This document shows, one piece after another, positions 1-8,146 of a stretch of DNA of 64,000 bases. The stretch lies in contig NZ_WBUE01000003.1 in assembly GCF_009026145.1 (NCBI RefSeq), positions 1 through 64,000 of the forward strand. The letters run 5' to 3'. The notes under the pieces were generated by a model, which was not told the DNA's origin, made no database searches, and worked only from the letters and a program-made list of their open reading frames with translations. The position numbers and the translations under genes were made by a program. Source of the DNA: Hyphomicrobium sp. Lineage in GTDB: Bacteria > Pseudomonadota > Alphaproteobacteria > Rhizobiales > Hyphomicrobiaceae. Each line of letters starts with the position of its first letter. Position 1 is the stretch's first letter.

Positions 1-2
1 AC

Positions 3-95
3 TACATCGAGCGGTTCTATAACCCCCGACGGCGGCATTCGACGCTGGGCTATGTCAGCCCAGTGGCGTTCGAGGAGCAGATGCGATTAGCTTAG
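3..95 (+). CDS. IS3-family transposase, C-terminal end (partial)
   Basis: The window opens inside this frame, so only the last 30 residues are present. The tail reads YIERFYNPRRRHSTLGYVSP followed by a short Phe/Glu-rich end. This is the standard C-terminus of IS3-family OrfB transposases, just after the last catalytic Glu of the DDE (rve) core. The stop at 93-95 is followed six bases later by a 25-base terminal repeat, so this is the true right end of the IS. The copy cannot be judged intact because its 5' part lies outside the window. It is probably a secondary insertion into the mobile element that follows. Confidence 0.85.
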   Translation, partial: YIERFYNPRRRHSTLGYVSPVAFEEQMRLA

Positions 96-100
96 GTGCG

Positions 101-125
101 TGTCCACGAGACCGGCAGCAGCTCA
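101..125 (+). repeat. IS3-family right terminal inverted repeat
   Basis: Read on the minus strand, this begins TGAGCTGCTGCC and ends GTGGACA. That is the usual IS3-group end, with TGA at the outer tip. It lies immediately after the transposase stop. The partner repeat and target duplication are outside the window. Confidence 0.7.
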
Positions 126-146
126 GTCGCCATGGACCAGGTGAGA

Positions 147-179
147 GGTAGCGCCCATGCGGGGCGCTACCGGTTTTTT
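147..179 (+). terminator. Rho-independent terminator
   Basis: A perfect 9-bp stem (GGTAGCGCC pairing with GGCGCTACC) is followed by a run of six T on the plus strand. It would stop transcription leaving the IS before it enters the convergent H-NS-like gene. Confidence 0.75.
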
Positions 180-194
180 GTTTGAGTACGGCGA

Positions 195-542
195 TCACTG
201 GATGAGAAAAGTCTCCACGGGAACGCCGGCGTCGACTTTGGTCTGTAGCCAGCTAGGAAGCTTTCCGCGGCCGCTCCACTCCTCGCCGGTCTCAGGATCG
301 CGGTACTTCGGGCGGTGCTTTCGCTTCTCTTTCGGCTTGCGAGGCTGACGTCCGCCGAAGAGGTCGATGAGTGAGAGACCCTGAGCGTTCGCAATGAGAA
401 TAAGCTTCTCCTTCAAAGCTTGAAGCTCTGCATCGCCGCGGCCCGCAAGCTCCTGGTCGACGCGCTGCTTGAGGAAAAGCAGTTCGTCGTAGGTCATGAG
501 CTCGATGGGGGCTTCAGCGTTCTGCTTCTTATTCCCCCACAT
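195..542 (-). CDS. H-NS family nucleoid-associated protein
   Basis: A 115-residue protein with the two-part layout of H-NS-type silencers. A charged, probably coiled-coil oligomerisation segment spans about residues 18-55. A basic linker (about 66-78) leads to the DNA-binding signature KYRDPETGEEWSGRGKLPSW at residues 79-98, which is the H-NS AT-hook-like loop. The start was set at 542 because GGAGAG lies 7 bases upstream; the frame is open further back but that would run deep into the neighbouring gene. It overlaps the end of the acidic 71-residue gene by 14 bases, so the two are co-transcribed. Mobile elements often carry such proteins to silence themselves or host AT-rich DNA. Confidence 0.85.
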   Translation of the reverse strand: MWGNKKQNAEAPIELMTYDELLFLKQRVDQELAGRGDAELQALKEKLILIANAQGLSLIDLFGGRQPRKPKEKRKHRPKYRDPETGEEWSGRGKLPSWLQTKVDAGVPVETFLIQ

Positions 543-744
543 CGGTGCTCTCCTCGCCGGCGTCATCATCGTCAGCCTCTACTTCGAGGCTCTCGATCTC
601 ATCCTGGATGCACTCGCGGATGAGCTCGGGATCGTCGTCTTCGGTGAGCCCGAGATGGTCGAGGATCGTCGAGTAGTCGGGCATGTTCCGGTAGTCGTCG
701 CCTTCCCAGGCGAGCGCCTTGCGGAGTAGTTCGAGGATGTTCAT
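529..744 (-). CDS. Small acidic protein of unknown function
   Basis: Seventy-one residues, strongly acidic, with a C-terminal tail of mostly Asp and Glu. AGGAGG stands 7 bases before the ATG, and the 3' end overlaps the start of the H-NS-like gene. No family was recognised. The position directly upstream of an H-NS homologue and the acidity would fit a modulator or DNA mimic, but that is speculation. Confidence 0.7.
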   Translation of the reverse strand: MNILELLRKALAWEGDDYRNMPDYSTILDHLGLTEDDDPELIRECIQDEIESLEVEADDDDAGEESTDVGE

Positions 745-882
745 GGGTACCTCCTGTGTTGCTACAGAGGCTTCCCATCTATGCCAGGGGTCGCGCGCTG
801 TAACCGTGCCAGGAACGCAGCAGCGATGCGGAGTGTCAGCTGATGAGCTGCAGGGCGGGAAAGATTAAATTTGCAAGAGAAC

Positions 883-902
883 GGCCTCGCTGATGCGAGG
901 CC
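883..902 (-). terminator. Probable terminator after the CHC2 primase gene
   Basis: An 8-bp stem (GGCCTCGC / GCGAGGCC) with a 4-base loop lies directly downstream of the stop at 909. The minus-strand tail GTTCTCTTG is only moderately U-rich. Confidence 0.5.
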
Positions 903-908
903 GCAAGA

Positions 909-1481
909 TCAGAGGAACTTGATCGGGAACTTCAGCGCTGGCTCCATGCCTTCTGCGTATCCGCAGTAACCGAGGAGCTTGCCTTCGGGATCTCGTAGCG
1001 GGAAACATATACGCCCCCGCATGATGCCCTTCGGTGCGAACCCTATGCCGAGACGCACCGCCTGCTCTTTCGAGAGGCCAAGAGCCTGTACGGCTTCATG
1101 ATCGGCCAAGAGGTAGTCGAGGCCGCCTTCCGGCAGTTTGGTGGCCTGAGGGGCTGTTTGGGGCGTCTGGAAGGCTTTTTGTAGCTCTGCCGCGGCGTCT
1201 TGCGGCTTCAACTGATGCACCTTGGCAACGAGTTCGATGACGTCGCCGCCTCTGGGCCACCTGCGCCGGCACTCGTTCGCGAAGCAGAAGAACCTGCCGC
1301 ACGTGCCATCCTTGTTGATGAAGTCTGGCGTGATCGTGAAGAGGCGATCGCCGCCTTCAATCGGGCATGCACCGCGCAGTTGCCCGTTGGTCATCCGTTT
1401 GAGATCCAGGCCGAGCCATTCAGCGACGGCTTCAATACTGAGCTCGCGCTTGAGCTCAGCGAAGTCAATGAACTGGGACAT
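909..1481 (-). CDS. CHC2 zinc-finger primase-like protein (short form)
   Basis: A 190-residue protein matching the N-terminal half of DnaG-type primases. The zinc-binding region runs from C39 through C61, C66 and C71 to the RGGDVIELVA motif near 78-87. Then come a helical linker and GRICFPLRDPEGKLLGYCGY near 155-174, which is the entry to the TOPRIM fold. The TOPRIM catalytic acidic residues are missing because the protein stops about 20 residues later, so it cannot be a full primase. It may bind DNA or act with host primase. AAGGAGG precedes the ATG. A CTGTATCA operator-like half-site lies about 35 bases upstream of the start. Confidence 0.8.
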   Translation of the reverse strand: MSQFIDFAELKRELSIEAVAEWLGLDLKRMTNGQLRGACPIEGGDRLFTITPDFINKDGTCGRFFCFANECRRRWPRGGDVIELVAKVHQLKPQDAAAELQKAFQTPQTAPQATKLPEGGLDYLLADHEAVQALGLSKEQAVRLGIGFAPKGIMRGRICFPLRDPEGKLLGYCGYAEGMEPALKFPIKFL

Positions 1482-1798
1482 GTGGATACCTCCTTTGCGA
1501 ATGTCCGTATACTGACTGTATCATAGGCAAAGCAGGGTCTTTTGATCGTGGGTGGACAGCAGAAGGGTACGATGACTGTGTAGCGTCTATAGCGCGGAGC
1601 GCAGCTTCGGCTTGAGCCTTCTGCCGCCCACTCATGAGTTCGAAGGTGGATGGGGGAGAAGTAGGGAGGGACGGACGTGAGGCTTCTAGAGCCGAGACCG
1701 GATTAAAAATGACCTGGGTCGCTTCGCTGAGACGTATCTCGGCTTTCCCCACCCGCCTTCGAATAGTTCGTTGCGCGGGTTTCAAAGGAGAGCCTGAG
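1482..1798. other. Divergent intergenic region
   Basis: This 317-base non-coding stretch lies between the divergent primase-like gene and the 99-residue gene at 1799. It holds the 12-mer CTGACTGTATCA at 1512-1523, shared exactly with position 3403. On the minus strand a TATGAT -10-like hexamer overlaps that site. No tRNA or long repeat was seen. Confidence 0.6.
1512..1523 (-). promoter_or_regulatory. CTGTATCA motif, copy A
   Basis: The motif CTGACTGTATCA ends 1.5 helical turns before the ribosome-binding site of the primase-like gene. The same 12-mer recurs at 3403-3414, and its core TGATACAG forms a full palindrome at 8147-8171. It is probably the binding site of an element-encoded regulator. 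Confidence 0.45.
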
Positions 1799-2098
1799 AT
1801 GGCTACGAGGACTGTTAGCAAGCAACCCGTCGTCGAAGACCAGGGTACCGAGGAGCGGCAGGGTCGCGATCCTGACTTCACCGTACTTCTTCGTCAGCAG
1901 CCTGAACGCGGCGTGGACGGCAAGCTCTACCGGAGCAAGAACATGACCCCGGTGGGCGTGGCCTGGCGCAGCGAGAAGATCGACGAGAAGACAGGCGAGA
2001 TGGTCGAGTACATCGGCGTCAAAGCCCACATCAAGTTCGAGGTCGGCGAGGAGGGACTGCTTCTTCGCACGTACCGCAAGCGCTCCGACGCGGCGTAA
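1799..2098 (+). CDS. Hypothetical protein, possibly distantly DUF736-like
   Basis: Ninety-nine residues; AAAGGAGAG lies 8 bases before the ATG at 1799 and decides the start over longer upstream frames. The middle reads DFTVLLRQQP, then VGVAWRSEKID, then EYIGVKAHIKFEV. This recalls the strand pattern of DUF736 proteins of alphaproteobacterial plasmids, but the match is weak and made by eye. It is the only plus-strand gene of the element in this window and has its own strong terminator. No function is assigned. Confidence 0.7.
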   Translation: MATRTVSKQPVVEDQGTEERQGRDPDFTVLLRQQPERGVDGKLYRSKNMTPVGVAWRSEKIDEKTGEMVEYIGVKAHIKFEVGEEGLLLRTYRKRSDAA

Positions 2099-2104
2099 CG
2101 CGTC

Positions 2105-2134
2105 AACCCCGGCAATTCGTTGTCGGGGTTTTTT
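2105..2134 (+). terminator. Rho-independent terminator
   Basis: The stem AACCCCG / CGGGGTT, extended by CAA/TTG inside, is followed by six T on the plus strand. It starts 7 bases after the stop of the 99-residue gene. Confidence 0.85.
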
Positions 2135-2259
2135 CGCGCCAGCTACCATCGCGGAATTGTTCAGCGGTGCGCCGCGCGAGGAAGCGGTCATACCCCGAAG
2201 AGCCGCGCATGATAATAAGCGGCGTGGGTTGTACCGCGACGAGGCGGCGGTAGCATCGG

Positions 2260-3282
2260 TCAGCGATGCGGCTTATCGGAGAGTGTGTGGAGATAGAAGG
2301 GGGGGTGCCCCGCCCGCTCCCATGCACCGGTGAAGAGCGTCTGGTCAGGTTTCGGTGCAGCTTCGGGCGAGCCGAGGACCGGGATATGGCGGAAGCAGAA
2401 AAGCGCCGAGCCTTTGTTATCGGTGGCTTGCATGATGATCTTCTTCATCTCTTCGATTTTACGTTGTGAGCGCGTGACCACGAGGACCATGAGCGATGTC
2501 TTCTCGCCGAAGATGGGACGGTGCGCGTTGGCTCGCGTGATGGAGCGATAGCCGAGGAAGGTTTTGAGGAACGAGGTGTGCATCAGGTTCGAGGCGCCGG
2601 ATTGCTTGCGGTTCTCGGCCTCGACGGCAAAGCCGACCGCCTCGCTGCTGGCCTGGTCTTTGAGGACGAAAACGCCGTCGGGAATGAGCTTGTAGCTTTT
2701 GCGTTCGAGGCGATCGTCGAAGCGGTATCCGATGTCGGCTTGCATGGCAAATGGCACTTCGCTGGTATCCAGATGTTCTGGCTGCATGTGTTCGAGGACC
2801 TCGTCCCAGGAGAAAAATCGGTGGGTGCCGAATTTCTGAGCAGCAAGCTCAATGGAAGCTGTAGTGGTTGAGATCATTACAGCGTGCGGCAAGTTCACCA
2901 TCTCGCGCATGCGCGCCTTTTGTTGGAGCGGGTTTTGATACTCGCCGATGAGACCTGCTTGGCGCAGGATATCCTCTCCCTTCTCGCCAAGATCGTAGAG
3001 CTCGTCGCGATAGAGCGGATTGATGTACCGCCAGTTCGGGCTGATGCGGTGGATGAGGTGGGCGTTCTCGCCAGCAGTCTCGTGATAGAGCTTGGTGAGG
3101 CGGTTGCGCCCCGCGGTGTAGCTGCCGCCTCGGAAGGCGAGAAGATACGCGGTAGGGAGTTTGCCGTGCCGATAGAGCGGCAGGAGGATGCGGCGGACGT
3201 CGAAATCAGGTGAGAGGGCGATATTGACGCCGGTCTTCTTGCGCCGAGTTCGCGACCTGCGTTCGGTGACTTGGATCTCCAT
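2260..3282 (-). CDS. Replication-relaxation-like winged-helix protein
   Basis: A 340-residue protein. The N-terminal part (about 25-110) looks like a winged-helix DNA-binding domain: DFDVRRILLPLYRHGKLPTA, then a basic recognition helix, then SPNWRYINPLYRDELYDLGE. The second half (about 130-320) has a nuclease- or receiver-like alternation of strands and helices, including PDGVFVL and FAVEAEN near 200-225, a D...E pattern reminiscent of restriction-like folds. This layout recalls the replication-relaxation family found beside conjugation ATPases on plasmids and integrative elements. No Shine-Dalgarno is obvious before the ATG. A CTGTATCA motif lies about 125 bases upstream, and the VirD4-like ATPase gene ends 137 bases upstream. 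The family call is an inference. Confidence 0.55.
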   Translation of the reverse strand: MEIQVTERRSRTRRKKTGVNIALSPDFDVRRILLPLYRHGKLPTAYLLAFRGGSYTAGRNRLTKLYHETAGENAHLIHRISPNWRYINPLYRDELYDLGEKGEDILRQAGLIGEYQNPLQQKARMREMVNLPHAVMISTTTASIELAAQKFGTHRFFSWDEVLEHMQPEHLDTSEVPFAMQADIGYRFDDRLERKSYKLIPDGVFVLKDQASSEAVGFAVEAENRKQSGASNLMHTSFLKTFLGYRSITRANAHRPIFGEKTSLMVLVVTRSQRKIEEMKKIIMQATDNKGSALFCFRHIPVLGSPEAAPKPDQTLFTGAWERAGHPPFYLHTLSDKPHR

Positions 3283-3402
3283 ACATTTGGGTTACGCAGT
3301 CGGTACGATGGTGTCGACGTGCGCGGTACGCAGTCACGTTGCTGCGTGTTTGTGGATGAGCTGCGATGCGGAGACGTTCACATTTTCGTGCGAGATCACC
3401 CT

Positions 3403-3414
3403 CTGACTGTATCA
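3403..3414 (-). promoter_or_regulatory. CTGTATCA motif, copy B
   Basis: Same 12-mer, CTGACTGTATCA, as at 1512-1523. It lies in the 136-base gap between the ATPase stop and the start of the winged-helix gene, and may control the latter. Confidence 0.4.
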
Positions 3415-3418
3415 CACC

Positions 3419-5467
3419 CTACTCCCAAGGCTTGCGCTTGATGGGGATATCAGAGGCCGGCGGTAGCGGCGCGGCAGGCGGCGGCGGAGTGTGCGGAGCC
3501 GGAGCCGGAGCGCCGAACCGCTCGGCATTGCGCCGGCGCATTTCGCGACGGTTCTCTTCTGGCATAGTCGGCTGTTTTTCGAGCGTGCCGAAGGGTATTG
3601 AAAGCGCAACCGCGCGCGGCGTCATGCTGCGCACATAGCAAGCGAACTGCGTCTCCGACTGCGTTTTGCGCATCGAGCGGATGAAGTCGGCCGTGGTGTA
3701 CATCTCGCGTGAAAGCATCATGGCATCGTTGTAGCCGACGGGACCAGCGACCTTGATCGCTGTGTTGCCGTTGACGGCGGCTTTTACCTGGGGCGGCATC
3801 TGCTCCAGGTACTGCGTGGCGAAGAGGAGGCCGAGACCGTACTTGCGGGCCTGTGAGAGGATGCGCTCGGTCTTCGCATCGAAGTATTCGGACGCCTCGT
3901 CGACGATAAGGAGTGAGAGGTGGTTGGAAGGTCCACGCTCGTACGCGGCGGCGAGGCACTGCGCGATCATAAAACGGCCGAAGACGCCGGAAGCTTCCTG
4001 ACCGAGGAAGCGCTGTGAAGTGTTGACGAGCACAATCTTCTTTTCGCGCAATGCCGTGAGTGCATTGAAGCGGTTCTCTCTGGCGGCGAACATGCGTGTG
4101 AAGGTGGGATTGCCGAGGATAGTGTAGAGGCGCCGCGCGATCTGCGTGCGTGTAGGTACCATCGACTTGTCGAGGAACTGGTGAGCAAAGAAGTCTTGGG
4201 TGATGCGGTCGAGCTTTGAGACGTGCTGGAGAAGGTCACTGTCCTTTCCCGCTTCCATGAGATCCTTGAGGGTCTCAATGGTGGCGCCAGGAATGACGCG
4301 CATGAGCTTCAAAAGGTACGTGACCGCAGTGCCTTGTTTGGCGGTGAGCTCGCTGTCGATCGCGGTGAAGAGGTAGTTGAAAAGTTCGTGCTGCTGGGCG
4401 TCGTAGTCGGCGCCGGTGCCGAGTTGGAAGAAGTTAAGCGCCGGGGGCATCGCATCCTCTGGGTCCAGGATGACGAGACGGTCTTTGAGCGCGCCATCGA
4501 ACACCGCAAGCCTTTCGATCCGCCGTAGCATGTCGCCTTGACTGTCGAGGATGAACATGCCGGGAGGGTCGGGTTCTTTGAGAAAGCCAGCTATGAGGGC
4601 CTGAAGCGTCTGCGTCTTGCCGTGGCCTGAGGGGGCGAAGACGGCTGCGTGCTCGGCATAGAGTTGGCGCGGGATAGAGAATGGAACTGGCGTCGAGAGG
4701 AAATCGGCAAACGGCGTGCCGCCGAGATATGCCTGGATGAGAGCATCTGGCGGCAGGGTCGATTGGCCCGGTGGGATGATCTTGTGCGGCGAGCGCTTGA
4801 GTTGCTCGGGGGTCAGGTTCGATGCTCGCAGGATGTTGTAAGCGATCGCATTGCGAGTGTGAAGGAAGGCCAGCGATACCGCATGGTCTTCGTATGCTGC
4901 CTCATTAACGATGGTGCCTACGATACCTTCGACGGTCTGGCGCACGTCGACGAGCGCGTGAAGTGGGACGGTAAGATCGGCTTCGTCGGGCAGCTTCGGC
5001 AGCTGGTGGAGTATGAAGAGGAGGATGAGGCAGACGGTCTTGCCGAAGTGATCACGGATCGTACTCTCATAGGTGAGGTACGGCTCGATCGACTGGAGAG
5101 ATTGGCGCTGCTGCGCCTGAGCGGCCGGGTCGCGCTCTAGAGTGCTTGGGAACTGGAAGTACAGTTTGTTTTGCGCGAGAAGCGAATGGATGGTGGCGGC
5201 GTACGTGGCGCACACGTTGCCGCTCTTGTGGGTGTCATCATGTATCGAGCATGCGTAATGCACGCATAGCTCTTCGAGATAGTTGTCGTCATGGTAACGT
5301 GACCGCTTATAGAGGGCTTGCAGCCGACGGTACTGCTCTTGCACAGTCTCATGGGGTTGGCGGAACAAGCGATGCGGTCGTGATGGATAGAGCGCGATAT
5401 TGTCGGCAGTCTCGCGCAGCAGGCTCTCGATGAGCAACGCGTAGCTTAACGGTGCGCGTCGAGCCAT
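3419..5467 (-). CDS. VirD4/HerA-like type IV secretion or DNA-translocation ATPase
   Basis: A 682-residue P-loop ATPase. Walker A is APSGHGKT at 278-285, followed by FILDSQGDM, the strand typical of HerA/VirD4/VirB4 motors. Walker B is LLIVDEA at 519-525, followed by a sensor-type segment (GLGLLFATQYLEQMPPQVKA) as in TraD/TraG and VirD4 proteins. The first 230 residues are helical, with one possible membrane segment near 145-157 (CLILLFILHQL). The tail is Pro/Ala-rich. Its start overlaps the upstream DUF4189/TPR gene by 22 bases, which implies translational coupling. It could be a coupling protein for conjugation or a DNA pump for the element. No relaxase is visible in this window. Confidence 0.75.
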   Translation of the reverse strand: MARRAPLSYALLIESLLRETADNIALYPSRPHRLFRQPHETVQEQYRRLQALYKRSRYHDDNYLEELCVHYACSIHDDTHKSGNVCATYAATIHSLLAQNKLYFQFPSTLERDPAAQAQQRQSLQSIEPYLTYESTIRDHFGKTVCLILLFILHQLPKLPDEADLTVPLHALVDVRQTVEGIVGTIVNEAAYEDHAVSLAFLHTRNAIAYNILRASNLTPEQLKRSPHKIIPPGQSTLPPDALIQAYLGGTPFADFLSTPVPFSIPRQLYAEHAAVFAPSGHGKTQTLQALIAGFLKEPDPPGMFILDSQGDMLRRIERLAVFDGALKDRLVILDPEDAMPPALNFFQLGTGADYDAQQHELFNYLFTAIDSELTAKQGTAVTYLLKLMRVIPGATIETLKDLMEAGKDSDLLQHVSKLDRITQDFFAHQFLDKSMVPTRTQIARRLYTILGNPTFTRMFAARENRFNALTALREKKIVLVNTSQRFLGQEASGVFGRFMIAQCLAAAYERGPSNHLSLLIVDEASEYFDAKTERILSQARKYGLGLLFATQYLEQMPPQVKAAVNGNTAIKVAGPVGYNDAMMLSREMYTTADFIRSMRKTQSETQFACYVRSMTPRAVALSIPFGTLEKQPTMPEENRREMRRRNAERFGAPAPAPHTPPPPAAPLPPASDIPIKRKPWE

Positions 5468-6990
5468 TCCGCAGCCTTATCTTTCCCCTTGAGAATGAGT
5501 CCCATGAGGATGAGGAAGGTGAGGCATCCAGCGACACCGATCCAGTTCTGGATGTAGATGTTGACGCCCGTTGCGATGATGAGGCCCCAGGCGAAGAGGC
5601 GCTGGATGATGCGTACTGTGCTGTAGGTCTTGCGTGCGATCTTGAAGCTGCCGGCTATGACGCGCTCGCCCTTCGAGATGTTTTTCGCGCGCAGGAGCGT
5701 CTTTTCGTAGTCGATGTTCTCGGGTTCCAGGGCGACTGCCTGCTGCAGTGCTCGGATGGCGCCTTTGTAGTCGCTGTCGAGCGCGAGATTGCCATAGGCG
5801 TAGTGGAACGGGGCCGCGTGCGGAGCTATTGCAATGGCTTGCTTCAGTATCTTCAGTGATTTCTTCGGGTTGTGATTGAAGCGTGCGATTGCCTCCATAT
5901 GCAGCGTGGCAGCCTTGAGTGCACCGGGTTCGAAGAGCTTACCTTCTTCGTCTGTAAATGTGGCAGTTGGATCGTTGCTTTGGGCGATCGCGATCTGCTT
6001 AGCGGCGAGTGTGGAACTCTCTAGAAGGTCTATTGCATAGCTGGTGTCTTCGAGGGCGCGATAGGGCTGGTCGTGGTCGAAGATGAGGGAGTGCGCGAGC
6101 TTGAGTGCTGATTGAGCGGCGCGTCCTTGTTCTGGGGTTGGCGGTGCTCGTGCGGGAAGTGGATTGAGAGAAGTAATCCGCGCCTTCACTCGCGTGAAGA
6201 AACTCGCAGTCTGGAGTTCTGGCTCGTGAGGGATCGGTGGAGGACCGTCAAGGTAGACGAAGCGCTGCCAGCGCTCGCGTAGGTGATACTTCTTCGCAAG
6301 CTCGTAGCTTACACCTAGAGCGAGCAAGCCGAGAAAGGCTGTTGCGCCTGCCTTATATATCGGCGACGCGAAGACCGCGTCTGCAGCCGGTCCGATGTCT
6401 TTTTTGAGGCGGCTGAGCAGTTGTACAAAAAGCTCATATGACGTCGGTTTGTGCTGGGCGAGAGGTGTCGGCGGCGGTGGAGCTTGAGGCGTTGGCGCAG
6501 CGGCGAGTGGCTTCGGTTCTTCCTTCCTTATGGGGTCGCTGAGGATCGTGATCCCGTCGAAATTTTTGCGACCGCTACGGGGGATGTCGCAGGTGCTATT
6601 GTCGCAGACGAGGGCCGTTTCGTGAGGAGCGTATGCTTTAGCATCGCACATTGTGATCTTTATCGTGCAGTCGGGGCTTTGGTTGAAGCATTTGGTTCGG
6701 GCGGCGGCGGTGGCTGTGTTGAGAGTAGGTCCCTTCCCGGTCCAGAAGGCACCAGGCGAAAGGGCAACTGCATAACAGCCGGAAGTGACGACCTCCAGGA
6801 CGCGGCAGCTTCGCGCTTTCTCTTGACAAGCGGCGAGTGCTTTGGTGCGTGCGTCCGTGAGATTGGAGTTCGTGGCGAGGGCGAGAAATGCTGCGTCGTC
6901 TGTGAACCCCATGACGGTGACCGTGTCCGCGAGGGTGGACGCGAAGGGAGCGACTGACAGTAGAAGAGCCAGGCAAATATGGCGGAACAT
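5446..6990 (-). CDS. Secreted/membrane DUF4189 and TPR protein
   Basis: A 514-residue protein starting at MFRHICLALL, where GGAG lies 9 bases upstream; the 18-residue longer form has no site. A signal peptide (1-22) leads into a Cys-rich domain (about 23-115) with the spaced cysteines and A-x-A-L-x-x-C pattern of DUF4189. A Pro-rich linker comes next, then a membrane segment near 210-225. A cytoplasmic TPR-like helical region (about 290-440) contains HYAYGNLALDSDYKGAIRAL. Two more membrane segments stand near the C-terminus. It is translationally coupled to the downstream ATPase, so it probably serves as the envelope anchor or scaffold of that motor. Confidence 0.7.
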   Translation of the reverse strand: MFRHICLALLLSVAPFASTLADTVTVMGFTDDAAFLALATNSNLTDARTKALAACQEKARSCRVLEVVTSGCYAVALSPGAFWTGKGPTLNTATAAARTKCFNQSPDCTIKITMCDAKAYAPHETALVCDNSTCDIPRSGRKNFDGITILSDPIRKEEPKPLAAAPTPQAPPPPTPLAQHKPTSYELFVQLLSRLKKDIGPAADAVFASPIYKAGATAFLGLLALGVSYELAKKYHLRERWQRFVYLDGPPPIPHEPELQTASFFTRVKARITSLNPLPARAPPTPEQGRAAQSALKLAHSLIFDHDQPYRALEDTSYAIDLLESSTLAAKQIAIAQSNDPTATFTDEEGKLFEPGALKAATLHMEAIARFNHNPKKSLKILKQAIAIAPHAAPFHYAYGNLALDSDYKGAIRALQQAVALEPENIDYEKTLLRAKNISKGERVIAGSFKIARKTYSTVRIIQRLFAWGLIIATGVNIYIQNWIGVAGCLTFLILMGLILKGKDKAAEWLDAHR

Positions 6991-7066
6991 TTGAGTGCAC
7001 TCCGGTGATAGTTGAGGGTGACGTCTGCGATGGATTGATGTCAAGAGACGTTCAGGGGCCGGAGCG

Positions 7067-7792
7067 TCAGGAGATCGCTCGCTCTACCTCGGCAATGTAC
7101 TGATTGGTGTGGGGTGCATAACCGGCGTATTTTGCGAGTATTTCAGCGTCATCTATGAGTGCGTGGGATGCTTGCTTGTCCTTGATGAGCAATGCGGCCT
7201 GGCGGAGGCGTAGTGGTAGCTCACCGAGGAAATTGATACCGGCGATGAGGCGGTTCTCGCGGATAAGGGTGATGTGAGCGTCGCGTCCGTAGAAGCCGAA
7301 GTCGGGGATGACGAGCTGTCCCTTAAACTGGTTGATGAGCAGGATGCCGAGGACGAGGGCGTCGAAGTCGCCAAGCTCGGCGCGGTCGATTTTCGCGAGG
7401 ATGACGGAGTTGTGGCTGAATGAAAAGTTCGTCGGATTGCAAAGGACACGTTTGAGAACAGGCGACGCGAGGATATCGTCGATCATGCCCCGCACTTCTT
7501 CGGTGCTCTGGATCTTGTCGAAGCGCCGTGTAGTGGTAAAGGCGTGCAAAAGGGCGCGTCGGCCGTTGCGAACGGTGAGCGTGTTCTCGCCTTGGGGGGA
7601 GATGGCGTAGAGCGCGTCGGCCAGGTCACGGGCGCGCTTGTAGTCGATGTTGTGCAGTGGGTTGAAGCTGTGCTTCGTGATATCGAAAACCCGCGCGCCG
7701 GGGATGCTGGGGATCGTATCGTTGAAATATAGAAAGCGCCGACGTGCCGGAAGCGGTATGTGCTTGTTGAGACCGATGCGCAGCTTGTTCAT
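7067..7792 (-). CDS. Hypothetical protein of the mobile element
   Basis: Two hundred and forty-one residues with balanced codon use in frame. No signal peptide, membrane segment, Walker motif or metal-binding pattern was seen. The second half carries VILAKIDRAELGDFDALVLG, then QLVIPDFGFYGRDAHITLI. This resembles a strand-helix core of a P-loop-type fold without a nucleotide site, so it could be a degenerate partner of the ATPase at 3419-5467. The start has no clear Shine-Dalgarno. It lies upstream of the DUF4189/TPR gene and downstream of a structured non-coding region. Confidence 0.6.
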   Translation of the reverse strand: MNKLRIGLNKHIPLPARRRFLYFNDTIPSIPGARVFDITKHSFNPLHNIDYKRARDLADALYAISPQGENTLTVRNGRRALLHAFTTTRRFDKIQSTEEVRGMIDDILASPVLKRVLCNPTNFSFSHNSVILAKIDRAELGDFDALVLGILLINQFKGQLVIPDFGFYGRDAHITLIRENRLIAGINFLGELPLRLRQAALLIKDKQASHALIDDAEILAKYAGYAPHTNQYIAEVERAIS

Positions 7793-7943
7793 GGCGGAGG
7801 ATGCGACGGGTAGAGCCTTCTGTCGTGAGGATGCCCGAAGATTGATCTCCGCCGCAAAAAAGAGCGTGCCCGCTTCATTGTAGCAGGAAGAAAGGTGCGG
7901 CCGGCATCGTGCCGTGGATGGTGCCGCCCAGTCCGTCGTCGCT

Positions 7944-8081
7944 AAGCGCGACCTCTTTTCCGCATCCCGAAGTCTGAAGCGATAGCGACATGACGGAGTG
8001 GACCGACTGCCTCAAGCGCGGTAGCGCGGCCTTCGACTGGTAGGGAGAAGGTGAGGCAGGAGGGGAAAAGAGGTCGCGCTT
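7944..8081. repeat. 18-bp perfect inverted repeat, arms 102 bases apart
   Basis: AAGCGCGACCTCTTTTCC at 7944-7961 is exactly reversed and complemented at 8064-8081. The right arm runs into a second small palindrome at 8076-8090. Long spaced arms in a non-coding part of a mobile element are typical of origins of transfer or replication, or of accessory recombination sites. Confidence 0.7.
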
Positions 8082-8146
8082 TTTAAGCGCGCGGACTGTG
8101 GCGGTAAGGTGTTGAAATGTAATGCTTTTTCGCGTTTTCGCGGGCA

